Assembly (NCBI RefSeq): GCF_014189505.1
Contig: NZ_CP050301.1
Coordinates: 2,983,501-3,047,500, forward strand
Direction of reading: 5' to 3'
From: Phyllobacterium sp. 628
GTDB taxonomy: Bacteria > Pseudomonadota > Alphaproteobacteria > Rhizobiales > Rhizobiaceae
DNA: 64,000 nucleotides
The stretch's first letter is position 1; each line of letters starts with the position of its first letter. The notes below the pieces were generated by a model. The model searched no databases and had not been told where the DNA came from. It saw nothing but the letters and a program-made list of their open reading frames with translations. Positions 54,771 through 63,970 of this stretch are shown here, piece by piece. The position numbers and the translations under genes are program-made.

Positions 54771-56390
54771 TTACCGCACGGTTTCGACGATAGTGCCGCC
54801 GGCACGGCTGAGCATATCCGGCGTATCGACGTCAATGGCAGCAGCTTCGCCAAGCTCCACATCAATCACGGGAATATCGCCACGCTCGACCAGATGTCGC
54901 GCGCCGACGTCGCCTGCAAGGGTAAACACTTCCTCGAATAGAAAACGCGGCAGGATAACAGGATTGCCACGCTTGCCCTCATAGGTGGCACGCACGACAG
55001 ACTGTCCACCTGCACTTTGAAACTGCCGGATCATGCTCTGCAGATTTGCTGAGGACAAAGCAGGCATGTCCGCCAGCATGATCATCAAGCCGTCGGACGA
55101 TGCGGGAACATGCCGGATGGCCGTATGCAGCGACGAAGCCAGTCCACTGGCGTGATCCTTGTTGAGCGCGACAACGATATTGAGCCCGTCCAGAGCAGCA
55201 CTGCACTGCTCCGCCATATGACCGAGCACCGCAATGACAGGCTGACCATCTGCTTCAATGGCCATCTGAGCCGACCGGCGAATGAGTGGAACACCATCGA
55301 AAGTGGCAAGCAGCTTGTTGGCGCCACCCATCCGTGTCGATTGTCCTGCGGCTAAAACCGCAATCGCAACGGTGGCTTTTTGCAAAAGCGGCCGCGGGTC
55401 ACGCGGCTGCGGACGCGTTGGTATTTCCATGAGGAGGCCGCCAACACCCATCCTGACAATATCTGCTTTGCCTACCGGTATATTGGCCATCAGCCGGTCA
55501 AGCACCCAGTCAAAGCCGTTTTCCTTGGGGCTGCGGGCACATCCCGGCGCGCCGATGACCGGTTTTCCATCAAGTTCGCCCATCACCAGCAGATTTCCCG
55601 GATCCACCGGCATGCCGATATGATGAACATTGCCACCTGCAGCACGAATTGCAGCAGGCACCACATCATCCTTGTCGACGACTGCCGAAGCACCGAAAAC
55701 AATGACAATGTCGCTGCTGCGCTGCAATTGCCGGATCGAAGCAGCGAGCAAGGTTGCCTCATGTGCCGGGCGCAACTCGCCTACAAAGATTCCATGACTG
55801 GCAACTATTCGCGCATCCAGCACCCGCGTTGTCTTATCGAGAACCGAGGATTTGACCGACGCAAGCGTGGTCTGAATGAGCCCAACACGCAGACCGGCAA
55901 ACGCATGCACACCGAAAGCATCGCGGCCACGTGCCAGATCGGTTATCTCCGCAATGACTGACGCAGGTACTGCAAAAGGGATAATCTTGATCGTCGCCAC
56001 CATTTGCCCGGCCTCCACCCGCTCAAAGGGTTTCAGCGTGGCAATCGTCACCGATGAATCAACTGCATTGATCGCATTGATAATATCCGCATCCACCTGA
56101 AACAGACCGGCTGTTTCAGCATAACAATTCACCCGCCCTGTTGATGCAGGACCTGCCCGCACACCAAACCATTGCAAAGCATTAGTCATAACCCGTGCAG
56201 CGGCATTTTCCTCAAGGTCATCCGGATCGAGCCGCGCGGCCACGACGTGCAGCACCCCTGCGGCGCGCAACTGATCAATATCAGCCGGGGTCAGCACATG
56301 GCCTTTTCGAAGCTTCACCGCGCCTGCATGCGTCGAGTGGGCAAGAATGGCTCCCAGTGCCTCGTCGAGAGATGTCTCACCAAAAATCAT
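54771..56390 (-). CDS. Molybdopterin-binding (MoeA-like) / MobA-like NTP-transferase fusion
   Basis: 539 residues. Residues about 1-330 hold a MoCF/MoeA-like molybdopterin-binding region (VIVFGASAVVDKDDVVPAAI, GMPVDPGNLLVMGELDGKPV). Residues about 345-539 are a MobA/MocA-type nucleotidyltransferase beginning LAAGQSTRMGGANKLL, with MIMLADMPALSSANL. Together they suggest late molybdenum-cofactor maturation (cytidylylation, sulfuration or insertion) for a hydroxylase-type enzyme. The start overlaps the XdhC-C stop (ATGA). Part of the Cox-type accessory cluster. Confidence 0.85.
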   Translation of the reverse strand: MIFGETSLDEALGAILAHSTHAGAVKLRKGHVLTPADIDQLRAAGVLHVVAARLDPDDLEENAAARVMTNALQWFGVRAGPASTGRVNCYAETAGLFQVDADIINAINAVDSSVTIATLKPFERVEAGQMVATIKIIPFAVPASVIAEITDLARGRDAFGVHAFAGLRVGLIQTTLASVKSSVLDKTTRVLDARIVASHGIFVGELRPAHEATLLAASIRQLQRSSDIVIVFGASAVVDKDDVVPAAIRAAGGNVHHIGMPVDPGNLLVMGELDGKPVIGAPGCARSPKENGFDWVLDRLMANIPVGKADIVRMGVGGLLMEIPTRPQPRDPRPLLQKATVAIAVLAAGQSTRMGGANKLLATFDGVPLIRRSAQMAIEADGQPVIAVLGHMAEQCSAALDGLNIVVALNKDHASGLASSLHTAIRHVPASSDGLMIMLADMPALSSANLQSMIRQFQSAGGQSVVRATYEGKRGNPVILPRFLFEEVFTLAGDVGARHLVERGDIPVIDVELGEAAAIDVDTPDMLSRAGGTIVETVR

Positions 56391-57100
56391 GCGGACTTTT
56401 CCAGCTTTGGCAATGTACGAAGCGCGCGGGCCCGGAATGCCTTGATGACCTCCGCCAGAATGGCAACGGCAATTTCGGCAGGACTGGCCGCACCAATATC
56501 AAGCCCGATCGGTGCATGAATAGAAGCAATCTCACTCTCGCTTAGCTTCAGTGCCGCTAACCGTTCAACCCGCGTGGCATGGGTTTTGCGGCTACCCAGC
56601 GCACCCACATAGAAGCATCCGGCTTTCAACGCCTGTTCCAGCACGTGATCGTCAATCTTCGGATCATGGGTAACAGCAGCTACCGCCGTATAGGCATCTA
56701 GCGGATGGGACTTCAGATAGTCCTGCGGCCATTGCGCGAACAGTTTCACATCGGCAAACCGATCCGGCGTAGCAAACGCCGTGCGCGGATCGACAATCTC
56801 GACATCATAGCCAGCAAACTTCGCCATGGGCGCCAACGCTTGGCTGATATGGACTGCACCGACAACCACAAGCCGGGGCGGCGGAAGATGGACATTGAGA
56901 AAGAATGGGCGTCCATCAATATCAGCGACGCCTGACTGCCCCGACAGGAACCGGCTGGCAATCACCGCGCCAAGTTCACCAGCAACAGGATCGCCTTCCT
57001 TGATAACCCGGTCGCGGCCATCGCCAATATCCGTCAAAAGCACCGCAGCCCGGCGGGCCCGGCGTTCAATATTCAGTTTCTTGAGGCAATAGGGATCCAC
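56387..57100 (-). CDS. XdhC family protein, C-terminal (Rossmann) half
   Basis: 237 residues from the GTG at 57100. It has a Rossmann-like core, LVVVGAVHISQALAPMAKFA, then TAVAAVTHDPKIDDHVLEQA and IHAPIGLDIGAASPAEIAVA. XdhC proteins bind molybdenum cofactor and pass it to xanthine-dehydrogenase-type enzymes. Its partner half is encoded 9 bases upstream, and the stop overlaps the MoeA-MobA start. Confidence 0.85.
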   Translation of the reverse strand: MDPYCLKKLNIERRARRAAVLLTDIGDGRDRVIKEGDPVAGELGAVIASRFLSGQSGVADIDGRPFFLNVHLPPPRLVVVGAVHISQALAPMAKFAGYDVEIVDPRTAFATPDRFADVKLFAQWPQDYLKSHPLDAYTAVAAVTHDPKIDDHVLEQALKAGCFYVGALGSRKTHATRVERLAALKLSESEIASIHAPIGLDIGAASPAEIAVAILAEVIKAFRARALRTLPKLEKSA

Positions 57101-57109
57101 GATACGCGC

Positions 57110-57442
57110 TCAGCCCAGCCGCTCGATATAGACTCTGATACGCCCGCCACAGGACAGACCCACTTGCCATGCCGTTTCATCGGCAACGCCGAATTCCAGC
57201 ATGCGCGGCTCACCCGAGGTGATGACGTCCATCGCCTCCGATATGACAGCGCCTTCCACACATCCGCCCGACACGGAACCTTCAAAATTGCCCTTGTCAT
57301 CCATCACGAGATGACTGCCGACAGGGCGCGGAGCTGAACCCCACGTCTCGATAACCGTCGCAATAGCGATATTGCGGCCATCCGACATCCAGCTCTCGGC
57401 AATCAGCAGGGGATCAAGCTCGCTCATATTGTGTGCAGTCAT
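57110..57442 (-). CDS. XdhC/CoxI N-terminal domain protein
   Basis: 110 residues from ATG 57442, chosen for GGAGG seven bases upstream. The motif IATVIETWGSAPRPVGSHL and GSVSGGCVEGAVISEA is the CoxI/XdhC N-terminal signature. In many bacteria this and the Rossmann half are one protein of about 300 residues; here they are split in two adjacent genes. Confidence 0.85.
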   Translation of the reverse strand: MTAHNMSELDPLLIAESWMSDGRNIAIATVIETWGSAPRPVGSHLVMDDKGNFEGSVSGGCVEGAVISEAMDVITSGEPRMLEFGVADETAWQVGLSCGGRIRVYIERLG

Positions 57443-57461
57443 GGCAGTGCCTCCAGCACCA

Positions 57462-58721
57462 TTATGCGTGCAACCCGCGCTCGGGGAAAGAGGCACGTTG
57501 CAACCAGCGCTTGGGATCGTTGGCTTTTTCCGCAGGGCGGCTCAAGGCTTTGCACAGATCATCCAGCGCATCGAGATTATGCACAGCGCGGAAATCATCG
57601 ACATAGGGCAGCATCGCCCTGACACCGCGAGCGCGCGGCTCGAAACCTTCGAAGCGCAATAACGGATTGAGCCAGATCAGACGGCGGCAGGATTTGGACA
57701 ACCGTTCCATTTCCGCCTCCAGGCCGCTGGTTTCTTCCCGTTCAAGTCCATCTGTAATCAGCAGAACCACTGCACCCTGGCTCAAAACCCGCCGCGACCA
57801 CTGCACATTGAACTCACGCAAGGTCTCACCGATCCGCGTACCGCCGGACCAGTCGTGCACGGCACCGGTGCAATGAGCAATGGCGTCATCCGGGTCGCGG
57901 TAACGCAATGGCCGTGTAATATTGCTGAGGCGCGTGCCAAAAACAAAACAATGCACCCGGCGGCGCTTGCCCATCATCGCATGCATGAAATGCAGGAAAA
58001 TACGGGTATATTGGCTCATGGAACCCGAAATATCCGCCAGCACCACCAATGGCGGATGCACTTCACGCCGCGAACGGAATTTCGGCAGGATGAGATCGCC
58101 GCCCGTGCGAAGACTGGAGCGCATCATGGCTCTCGGGTCGATGCGTTGCCCTTTCGGATCGCTGCGAAAACGCCGCGTCTCTATTTTGTCCACGGGTAAA
58201 GTCAGTTGATCCATGGCACGCCGCGCCTGTGTCAGCTCGTCACCAGTCATCTGGGCAAAATCCTTCGATCTCAGGACTTCCTTGCCGGAAAAGGTAAAAC
58301 GCGCGTCAATATCGATTTCAGGCGGACGCTCAAGCGGCTCATGACGGGCATTGCCCTTAAACAACGCCTCGGCCACCCGCGCTTCCGCCGCCTTAGGCTT
58401 TGATCGCTCGTGCGCCACCGCGACCGGCGAGAACATGGCGATCATCTTTTCGATCAACTCACGCGAACGCCAATAGAGCCGGAAGGCCTCGTCAAATGTT
58501 GCATGATCCTCCCGCCGGGTGACGAGAACGCAATGTAATGTCCAGTAAAAATCATCGCGTGACCCTATGCCACCGGCAAGCACTGCCTCAATGGTATCCT
58601 TGACCGCAGCCGGTCCGACCCGCAGTCCGGCTTTTCGCAGAGTGCGGGCAAAATAAACGATATTGTCGGCAAGCCGACTATCCTGCCGGGCGTTGTGCGG
58701 TGAAGAAGTGAATGTCTCCAT
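57462..58721 (-). CDS. coxE: CoxE-like VWA-domain protein
   Basis: 419 residues. The C-terminal von Willebrand A domain has the metal-site DISGSMSQYTRIFLHFMHAM, followed by GGTRIGETL and LITDGLER. The N-terminal 190 residues are the CoxE-type helical region. In Oligotropha CoxE works with the CoxD ATPase to insert copper and sulfur at the CO-dehydrogenase active site. The ATPase gene is 14 bases upstream and xdhC-N is 19 bases downstream. Confidence 0.87.
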   Translation of the reverse strand: METFTSSPHNARQDSRLADNIVYFARTLRKAGLRVGPAAVKDTIEAVLAGGIGSRDDFYWTLHCVLVTRREDHATFDEAFRLYWRSRELIEKMIAMFSPVAVAHERSKPKAAEARVAEALFKGNARHEPLERPPEIDIDARFTFSGKEVLRSKDFAQMTGDELTQARRAMDQLTLPVDKIETRRFRSDPKGQRIDPRAMMRSSLRTGGDLILPKFRSRREVHPPLVVLADISGSMSQYTRIFLHFMHAMMGKRRRVHCFVFGTRLSNITRPLRYRDPDDAIAHCTGAVHDWSGGTRIGETLREFNVQWSRRVLSQGAVVLLITDGLEREETSGLEAEMERLSKSCRRLIWLNPLLRFEGFEPRARGVRAMLPYVDDFRAVHNLDALDDLCKALSRPAEKANDPKRWLQRASFPERGLHA

Positions 58722-58735
58722 ATCCTACAGACGCC

Positions 58736-59656
58736 CTAAGCCGCGTTCAGTTCCGCCTTGACTTCGTCGAGAATACGCCGCCCCTCGCCACTGGCAATCC
58801 GGGCGATATCATCCTGATATTTAAGCAGCACACCGATCGTGTCGGAGATTGTCTCGGGATCGAGTGCCAGTTTGTCCATTTCGGTCAATGCACCGGCCCA
58901 ATCGATTGTTTCCGCAACACCCGGCAGCTTGAACAGGTCCATTTCCCGCAGTTTCTGCACGTAGCGGACGATTTCGTCCGAAAGCCGCTCATTGGCGGCT
59001 GGCACCTTGCGGCGAACGATTTCCAGCTCGCGTTCCGCCGTCGGGTAATCGACCCAGTGATAGAGACAGCGCCGCTTCAGCGCATCATGGATTTCACGCG
59101 TGCGGTTGGTCGTGATGATCACAATCGGCGGTTCGGCGGCTTTGATCGTTCCCAATTCGGGTATTGTGACCTGATAATCCGAAAGAACTTCGAGCAGAAA
59201 TGCTTCGAAAGCTTCATCTGTCCGGTCCAGTTCATCGATCAGAAAAACCGGTGCCCTGCCCGCTTCGCCTGAGAGTGCCTGCAAAACTGGCCGCCGGATC
59301 AGGAATTTTTCGGAAAACACATTGCGTTCGATTGCTGACTTGTCGACCTTGCCCGTCGCTTCATCCAGCCGGATCTCAATCATCTGCGCCGCGTAGTTCC
59401 ATTCATAGACGGCAGAGGAAACATCAAGCCCCTCGTAACATTGCAGCCGGATCAAAGGCCGGTCCAGCGTCGATGCCAGAACCTTTGCGATTTCGGTCTT
59501 GCCGACACCCGCTTCGCCTTCAAGAAACAGCGGCCGTTTCATCCGCAAGCTTAGGAAAAGTACCGTTGCCAATGCCCGGTCTGCCACATAGCCACCCGTT
59601 TCCAGCAGCACCAGCGTATCTTCGATCGATTGCGGCAATGACGAAACGTCGGCCAT
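58736..59656 (-). CDS. coxD: MoxR-family AAA+ ATPase (CoxD-like)
   Basis: 306 residues from ATG 59656, with CGGAG upstream. Walker A FLEGEAGVGKTEIAKVLAS, Walker B VFLIDELDRTDEAFEAFLLE, sensor ITTNRTREIHDALKRRCLYH with the arginine finger. MoxR ATPases act as chaperones that pair with VWA proteins such as the next gene. The 19-base gap to the flavin reductase upstream suggests cotranscription. Confidence 0.9.
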   Translation of the reverse strand: MADVSSLPQSIEDTLVLLETGGYVADRALATVLFLSLRMKRPLFLEGEAGVGKTEIAKVLASTLDRPLIRLQCYEGLDVSSAVYEWNYAAQMIEIRLDEATGKVDKSAIERNVFSEKFLIRRPVLQALSGEAGRAPVFLIDELDRTDEAFEAFLLEVLSDYQVTIPELGTIKAAEPPIVIITTNRTREIHDALKRRCLYHWVDYPTAERELEIVRRKVPAANERLSDEIVRYVQKLREMDLFKLPGVAETIDWAGALTEMDKLALDPETISDTIGVLLKYQDDIARIASGEGRRILDEVKAELNAA

Positions 59657-59675
59657 GAAAACTCCGCTATTGCCT

Positions 59676-60266
59676 CTATTCTCCAACGCCGTGATAGGCA
59701 CGGTTGAGATAAACCAGGGATTGGCTGCGCTCCCCGATGTTGAGCGCCGTCACCTTGCCGTATATCACATAATGCGTCGCAACTTCGTGGGTGGCAATGA
59801 TGCGGCAATCGAAGCTGGCAAGCCCGTCGATCAGCACGGGCGCGCCCGTCTGCAGCGTCTGCCAGTTACCCATAGCGAACCGGTCTTCCTGCGTCAGATC
59901 GCCTTTGCCGGAAAATGCTTCGGAGACGGCCTGTTGGCCTGCCGACAGGACATTCAGCGCAAAGACCTGATTCTCGATGAACAGATGATTGAAATCATGC
60001 TGGCGATTGAGACAGACCAGAATTGTTGCCGGATTATCAGAAACTGAACAGGCAGCCGAAATCGTCACGCCGCGCCTGCCCGCCGGCCCATCGGTGGTGA
60101 TGACATGGACCGCTTCGGCAAAATGGCTCATGGCATTGCGAAATGCGAGCGGTTCTATCTTTTGATCTTTGGCGATAAGCAATTTTCTTATTCCGTTGTC
60201 CAAACCATCACTAACGCAACATGCGCTGGAGACATAGGGGGAGAATATTTTTTCAGCATCCTGCAT
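59676..60266 (-). CDS. Flavin reductase (HpaC-like, FMN-binding)
   Basis: 196 residues. The pattern FAEAVHVITTDGPAGRRGVT, SDNPATILVCLNRQHDF, FALNVLSAGQQAVSEAFSG and VIYGKVTAL is that of the short NAD(P)H:flavin oxidoreductases that feed two-component monooxygenases. The first 35 residues are less typical, and a later start such as the ATG of AMSHFAEAV is possible. First gene of the minus-strand Cox-type cluster. No monooxygenase lies in it, so its partner may be elsewhere. Confidence 0.8.
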   Translation of the reverse strand: MQDAEKIFSPYVSSACCVSDGLDNGIRKLLIAKDQKIEPLAFRNAMSHFAEAVHVITTDGPAGRRGVTISAACSVSDNPATILVCLNRQHDFNHLFIENQVFALNVLSAGQQAVSEAFSGKGDLTQEDRFAMGNWQTLQTGAPVLIDGLASFDCRIIATHEVATHYVIYGKVTALNIGERSQSLVYLNRAYHGVGE

Positions 60267-60391
60267 CCGACGCCGATATTATCCCATCATACTTACCCTT
60301 TTATATAGAGCCGGATTGCGCAGAGAGAAGGAAACCTTTACCCAAATCGAACGTTTGGTTCTCCTTCGGTTTAAGGTACGGCAATATCGCA

Positions 60392-61474
60392 ATGAATCCC
60401 ATGATACGCGCAGCAACGTGTGGCCTATGCCTGTTGTTTGGCAGTGTCGCATATGCGCAGGACAAAATCGGTGTCATTGCGCCGCTTTCCGGTTCCTTTG
60501 CGCGCCTGGGCAATCAGATCGTGGATGGCACAAGTGCCGCCGTTACAGGTAACAGGCAGGGACAAGATATCGGCATCGTGACCGCTGACGACAAATGCGA
60601 TGGGGCGGGCGGTGCAGCGGCGGCAAAAGAAATGGTGCTTGCCAATGCAACAATCGTAATTGGCTTCCTGTGCACAGAATCGCTTGAGGCGGCCCTGCCC
60701 ATTCTCAGTCAGAAGGGTATTGCCGTCATCACACCCGGCGTTCGGGCGCAGACTTTGACCGAAATGCGCACGGATACACCCTATCCGGTGTTCCGTATCG
60801 CGCCTTCCGAGCGCAATGCTGCACGCGAGACTGGCGATATTCTTGCCAATCTCTGGCGCTCGTCACCTTATGCCATCATCGACGACGGGACGATTTTTGG
60901 CCGCGAACTGGCTTCGGCGGTTCGGGCACGGCTGGAAGAAAAAGGGCTGAAGCCGGTCTTCGCCGACACCTATCGTCCCGGCCTCGAAAATCAGAACGCA
61001 CTTGTCGGCCGGTTGAAGCGGGCCGGAGCCACGCAGGTGTTTATCGGCGGCGAGCGTGATGATGTGGCTGCCATCGGCCGCAGCGCAGCAGCGCTGAATT
61101 ATCCGCTCGTCATTGCCAGCGGAGAAAGCCTGGAAGCCGCCATCGGCGGCGGCGATCTCGCGGCGGGAACCTTGATGATTGCGCCGCGCGATCCCGGCAA
61201 ACTCGAAAGCGCCCGCAATGCCAGGAATGCCCTTGAACTGGCTGGTAAAGTGCCAGAGGGCTATGCCGTTCCTGCCTATGCTGCGGGCGAAGTTGCTGTG
61301 CAGCTTTTGACGACCGCGCAGGCGCAGGCCGCTTCCCTTGCCGATTTGTTGCGCAAGAATGTCTTTGAAACCGCCATTGGCCCTGTGCAATTCGATGCGC
61401 ATGGAGAGCGGATTGCCGATACCTACCGTCTGCAGCGCTATGACGGGAAACAGTTCGTGCAGGAGAGCAACTGA
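60392..61474 (+). CDS. Branched-chain-type ABC substrate-binding protein (type 1 PBP)
   Basis: 360 residues from ATG 60392; the frame is open to 60221, but only this start gives a signal peptide (AATCGLCLLFGSVAYA). The core is the LivJ-like periplasmic-binding fold: IGVIAPLSGSFARLGNQIVD, VIGFLCTESLEAALPILSQ, VFRIAPSERNAARE. No permease or ATPase genes are adjacent, so it may serve a transporter elsewhere or act as a sensor. The stop overlaps the peptidase start by one base. Confidence 0.83.
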   Translation: MNPMIRAATCGLCLLFGSVAYAQDKIGVIAPLSGSFARLGNQIVDGTSAAVTGNRQGQDIGIVTADDKCDGAGGAAAAKEMVLANATIVIGFLCTESLEAALPILSQKGIAVITPGVRAQTLTEMRTDTPYPVFRIAPSERNAARETGDILANLWRSSPYAIIDDGTIFGRELASAVRARLEEKGLKPVFADTYRPGLENQNALVGRLKRAGATQVFIGGERDDVAAIGRSAAALNYPLVIASGESLEAAIGGGDLAAGTLMIAPRDPGKLESARNARNALELAGKVPEGYAVPAYAAGEVAVQLLTTAQAQAASLADLLRKNVFETAIGPVQFDAHGERIADTYRLQRYDGKQFVQESN

Positions 61475-62481
61475 TGCCTTTGAAAACCGGGCCGCGCAAT
61501 CTCATTACTGACGTTGCGGGATTGAGCGTCGGCAATTCTGAGGATGAGACAATCAAGTCAGGCACAACCGTTATCCTGTGCGATGAACCGGCAACGGCAG
61601 CCGTACAGGTTCTCGGCGGCGCGCCCGGAACGCGTGAAACCGACCTGTTGGAGCCGCACAACACAGTCGAAACAATCAATGCACTGGTTTTATCGGGCGG
61701 CTCGGCCTTTGGTCTCGACGCCGCGTCCGGTGTGCAGGCGGCGTTGCGTGAGAAGCGGATTGGCTTCAAGGTCGGCGGCCAGCGCATTCCTATCGTTCCG
61801 GCAGCTATCCTGTTTGATCTGATCAATGGCGGCGACAAGGATTGGGGCCTCTATCCGCCCTATCGCGAGCTTGGATATCAGGCCGTGCAGTCTGCTTCGC
61901 GCGACTTCGCCATCGGCTCGACAGGCGCTGGTGCCGGTGCACTGGTGACGGGATTGAAAGGCGGGCTTGGTTCGGCATCATCTATTTTGCCAAGCGGCGC
62001 CACCATGGGCGCTCTTGTTGCCGTGAATGCATTGGGATCGGTGACGGTCAGCCGCACGCGCCATTTCTGGGCGGCACCTTTTGAGATTGGCGGCGAATTT
62101 GGCGGCCTTGGATTGCCTCACCCGCTGCCTGCCGATGCAGCGGATATCAGGACAAAATTCAAGGAAACCGACAGCAATACCAACACGACCATCGCCGTCA
62201 TTGCGACAGATCTGCAATTGACCAAGGCACAGGCCAAGCGTCTCGCTATTGCCGCGCATGATGGTTTTGCCCGGGCGATCTGGCCGTCGCACACACCATT
62301 TGACGGCGATCTGGTGTTTGCACTCGCCACCGGAACCAGCAAGCGCGCGCCAGAGATCGACGAATTCATCGAGCTTTGTGCGGCAGCAGCCTCAACAATG
62401 GCGCGGGCTGTGGCGCGCGGGGTTTACGCGGCAACAGCGATGCCGAATGACCTGTTTCCTGTGTGGAGCGCGCGTTCTTAA
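61474..62481 (+). CDS. P1-family peptidase (DmpA/NylC-type, self-processing)
   Basis: 335 residues of the P1 (L-aminopeptidase/D-esterase) family. GPRNLITDVAGLSVGN opens the protein; LSGGSAFGLDAASGVQAAL and SIGTAGAG-like IGSTGAGAGALVTGLKGGLG follow. The expected self-cleavage nucleophile lies in NTNTTIAVIATDLQ. Such enzymes cleave N-terminal D- or L-residues or cyclic amides. Translationally coupled to the binding protein upstream, which hints that the bound ligand is a peptide or amide (inference). Confidence 0.85.
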   Translation: MPLKTGPRNLITDVAGLSVGNSEDETIKSGTTVILCDEPATAAVQVLGGAPGTRETDLLEPHNTVETINALVLSGGSAFGLDAASGVQAALREKRIGFKVGGQRIPIVPAAILFDLINGGDKDWGLYPPYRELGYQAVQSASRDFAIGSTGAGAGALVTGLKGGLGSASSILPSGATMGALVAVNALGSVTVSRTRHFWAAPFEIGGEFGGLGLPHPLPADAADIRTKFKETDSNTNTTIAVIATDLQLTKAQAKRLAIAAHDGFARAIWPSHTPFDGDLVFALATGTSKRAPEIDEFIELCAAAASTMARAVARGVYAATAMPNDLFPVWSARS

Positions 62482-62561
62482 CGGCTGTGAAGCGGGTTTT
62501 CATTGTGCCTGCTGGCAGCGCATGGTAACGGGCGCGCACAACACCTCTACCGGAGAACGCC

Positions 62562-63236
62562 ATGAGCCGTCCGCTTGTCATCGCCCCATCCATCCTCGCT
62601 TCGGACTTTTCCAAGCTTGGCTCGGAAGTCACCACTGTTCTCAAAGCAGGTGCTGACTGGGTGCATATCGACGTCATGGACGGGCATTTCGTCCCGAACA
62701 TCACCTTCGGCCCGGAGGTGGTCAAAGCCATCCGTCCGTTGACTGATGCTATTTTCGACACGCATCTGATGATTTCGCCTTGCGATCCCTACCTTGAAGC
62801 CTTTGCCAAGGCTGGCTCCGACATCATCACCATCCACGCAGAAGCGGGCCCGCATGTGCACCGTTCGTTGCAGGCTATTCGCGCGCTGGGCAAGAAGGCT
62901 GGCGTTGCCATCAATCCCGGAACACCGGAATCCGCCATCGAATACGTATTGAACGATGTCGACCTCATTCTGGTCATGACCGTCAATCCGGGTTTTGGCG
63001 GCCAGAAATTCATTCCGGAAACGCTGGCGAAAATCCGCAAGGTCAAAGCGATGATAGGCGACCGGCCAATTGATCTGGAAGTCGATGGCGGTATAACGCA
63101 CGAAACATCCGGGCTGGCTGTTGAAGCTGGTGCAAACGCACTGGTTGCCGGATCTGCGGTGTTCAAAGGCGGTTCGGAAGCTTCCTACCGCGCCAATATC
63201 GAGTTGATCCGCAACGCAACGTTCAAAGGTTCATGA
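62562..63236 (+). CDS. rpe: Ribulose-phosphate 3-epimerase
   Basis: Interconverts ribulose-5-phosphate and xylulose-5-phosphate in the pentose phosphate and Calvin pathways. 224 residues, standard length. The TIM-barrel metal and catalytic residues lie in [31 protein letters not shown] and EVDGGI. The stop overlaps the next start by four bases. Confidence 0.95.
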   Translation: MSRPLVIAPSILASDFSKLGSEVTTVLKAGADWVHIDVMDGHFVPNITFGPEVVKAIRPLTDAIFDTHLMISPCDPYLEAFAKAGSDIITIHAEAGPHVHRSLQAIRALGKKAGVAINPGTPESAIEYVLNDVDLILVMTVNPGFGGQKFIPETLAKIRKVKAMIGDRPIDLEVDGGITHETSGLAVEAGANALVAGSAVFKGGSEASYRANIELIRNATFKGS

Positions 63237-63970
63237 TGCGTCTCACCTCCCTGCTCAGCGCCGCTGTCGTCCTTGTCGCAAGTTCATGGTCTTTAGCAGC
63301 GCAGGCAGGAGATGCCGCCAAACTCGATATCCTCGGGTTTTCCAGGGATGGCAAGGTGTTTGCCTTCGAGGAATATGGCGTTCAGGATGGCTCGGGATTT
63401 CCCTATGCCAACCGCTATTACATTGACACCGCAACCGACACATTTCTGCCGAAGACCCCGGTTCGTGTGCGTCTTGACGAAGAAAAGGCATCCATCGAAG
63501 AAGCGCGCGAAAAAGCCGGCCGTGACGCGCAGGGCGTGACAGGATTTACCGACAAGGAGCTGCGCGCCAATTCGGGTGATACGGTTGCTGCCAATCCGAT
63601 CACCGAACTATCGGCAGACAAATTCAAGGTCACCTTCAATCCCCGCCCGGTTTTCCCGGCCATAGACGAACCGTTGACGGTGACGTTGGACGAAATCGAT
63701 GTGCCGCGTCCGGATAAGTGTCCAGAGCCCGAACCATATAAGGGTTTTCGCCTGAAGCTGCAGCAGGGCAAGTCAGCTGATATCAAGACCTTGCACGAGG
63801 ACAAAACCATTCCAACCAGCCGCAGTTGTCCGCAAGGCTACAGTATCGGCGCAGTCCAGACGTTCTACCTCGCAGACGGCAAACCTGCTCTCGCCATTTT
63901 GATTGCCGTCCGCACAATGGGCTTTGAGGGCCCCGACCACCGCTGGTTGGCGGTAACCACGCAACAGTGA
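63233..63970 (+). CDS. Exported DUF2259 protein
   Basis: 245 residues with a signal peptide ([18 protein letters not shown]). It begins with [20 protein letters not shown], the DUF2259 start. Two Cys (KCPEPEPY and SRSCPQGYS) may pair. In related alphaproteobacteria this gene lies between rpe and purB, which would follow beyond the window. Function unknown. ATG 63233 overlaps rpe; ATG 63236 is equally possible. Confidence 0.85.
   Translation: MMRLTSLLSAAVVLVASSWSLAAQAGDAAKLDILGFSRDGKVFAFEEYGVQDGSGFPYANRYYIDTATDTFLPKTPVRVRLDEEKASIEEAREKAGRDAQGVTGFTDKELRANSGDTVAANPITELSADKFKVTFNPRPVFPAIDEPLTVTLDEIDVPRPDKCPEPEPYKGFRLKLQQGKSADIKTLHEDKTIPTSRSCPQGYSIGAVQTFYLADGKPALAILIAVRTMGFEGPDHRWLAVTTQQ

Noticed and set aside
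60221..60391. N-terminal extension of the binding protein
   Set aside because: It would remove the signal peptide from the N-terminus and has no ribosome-site support.
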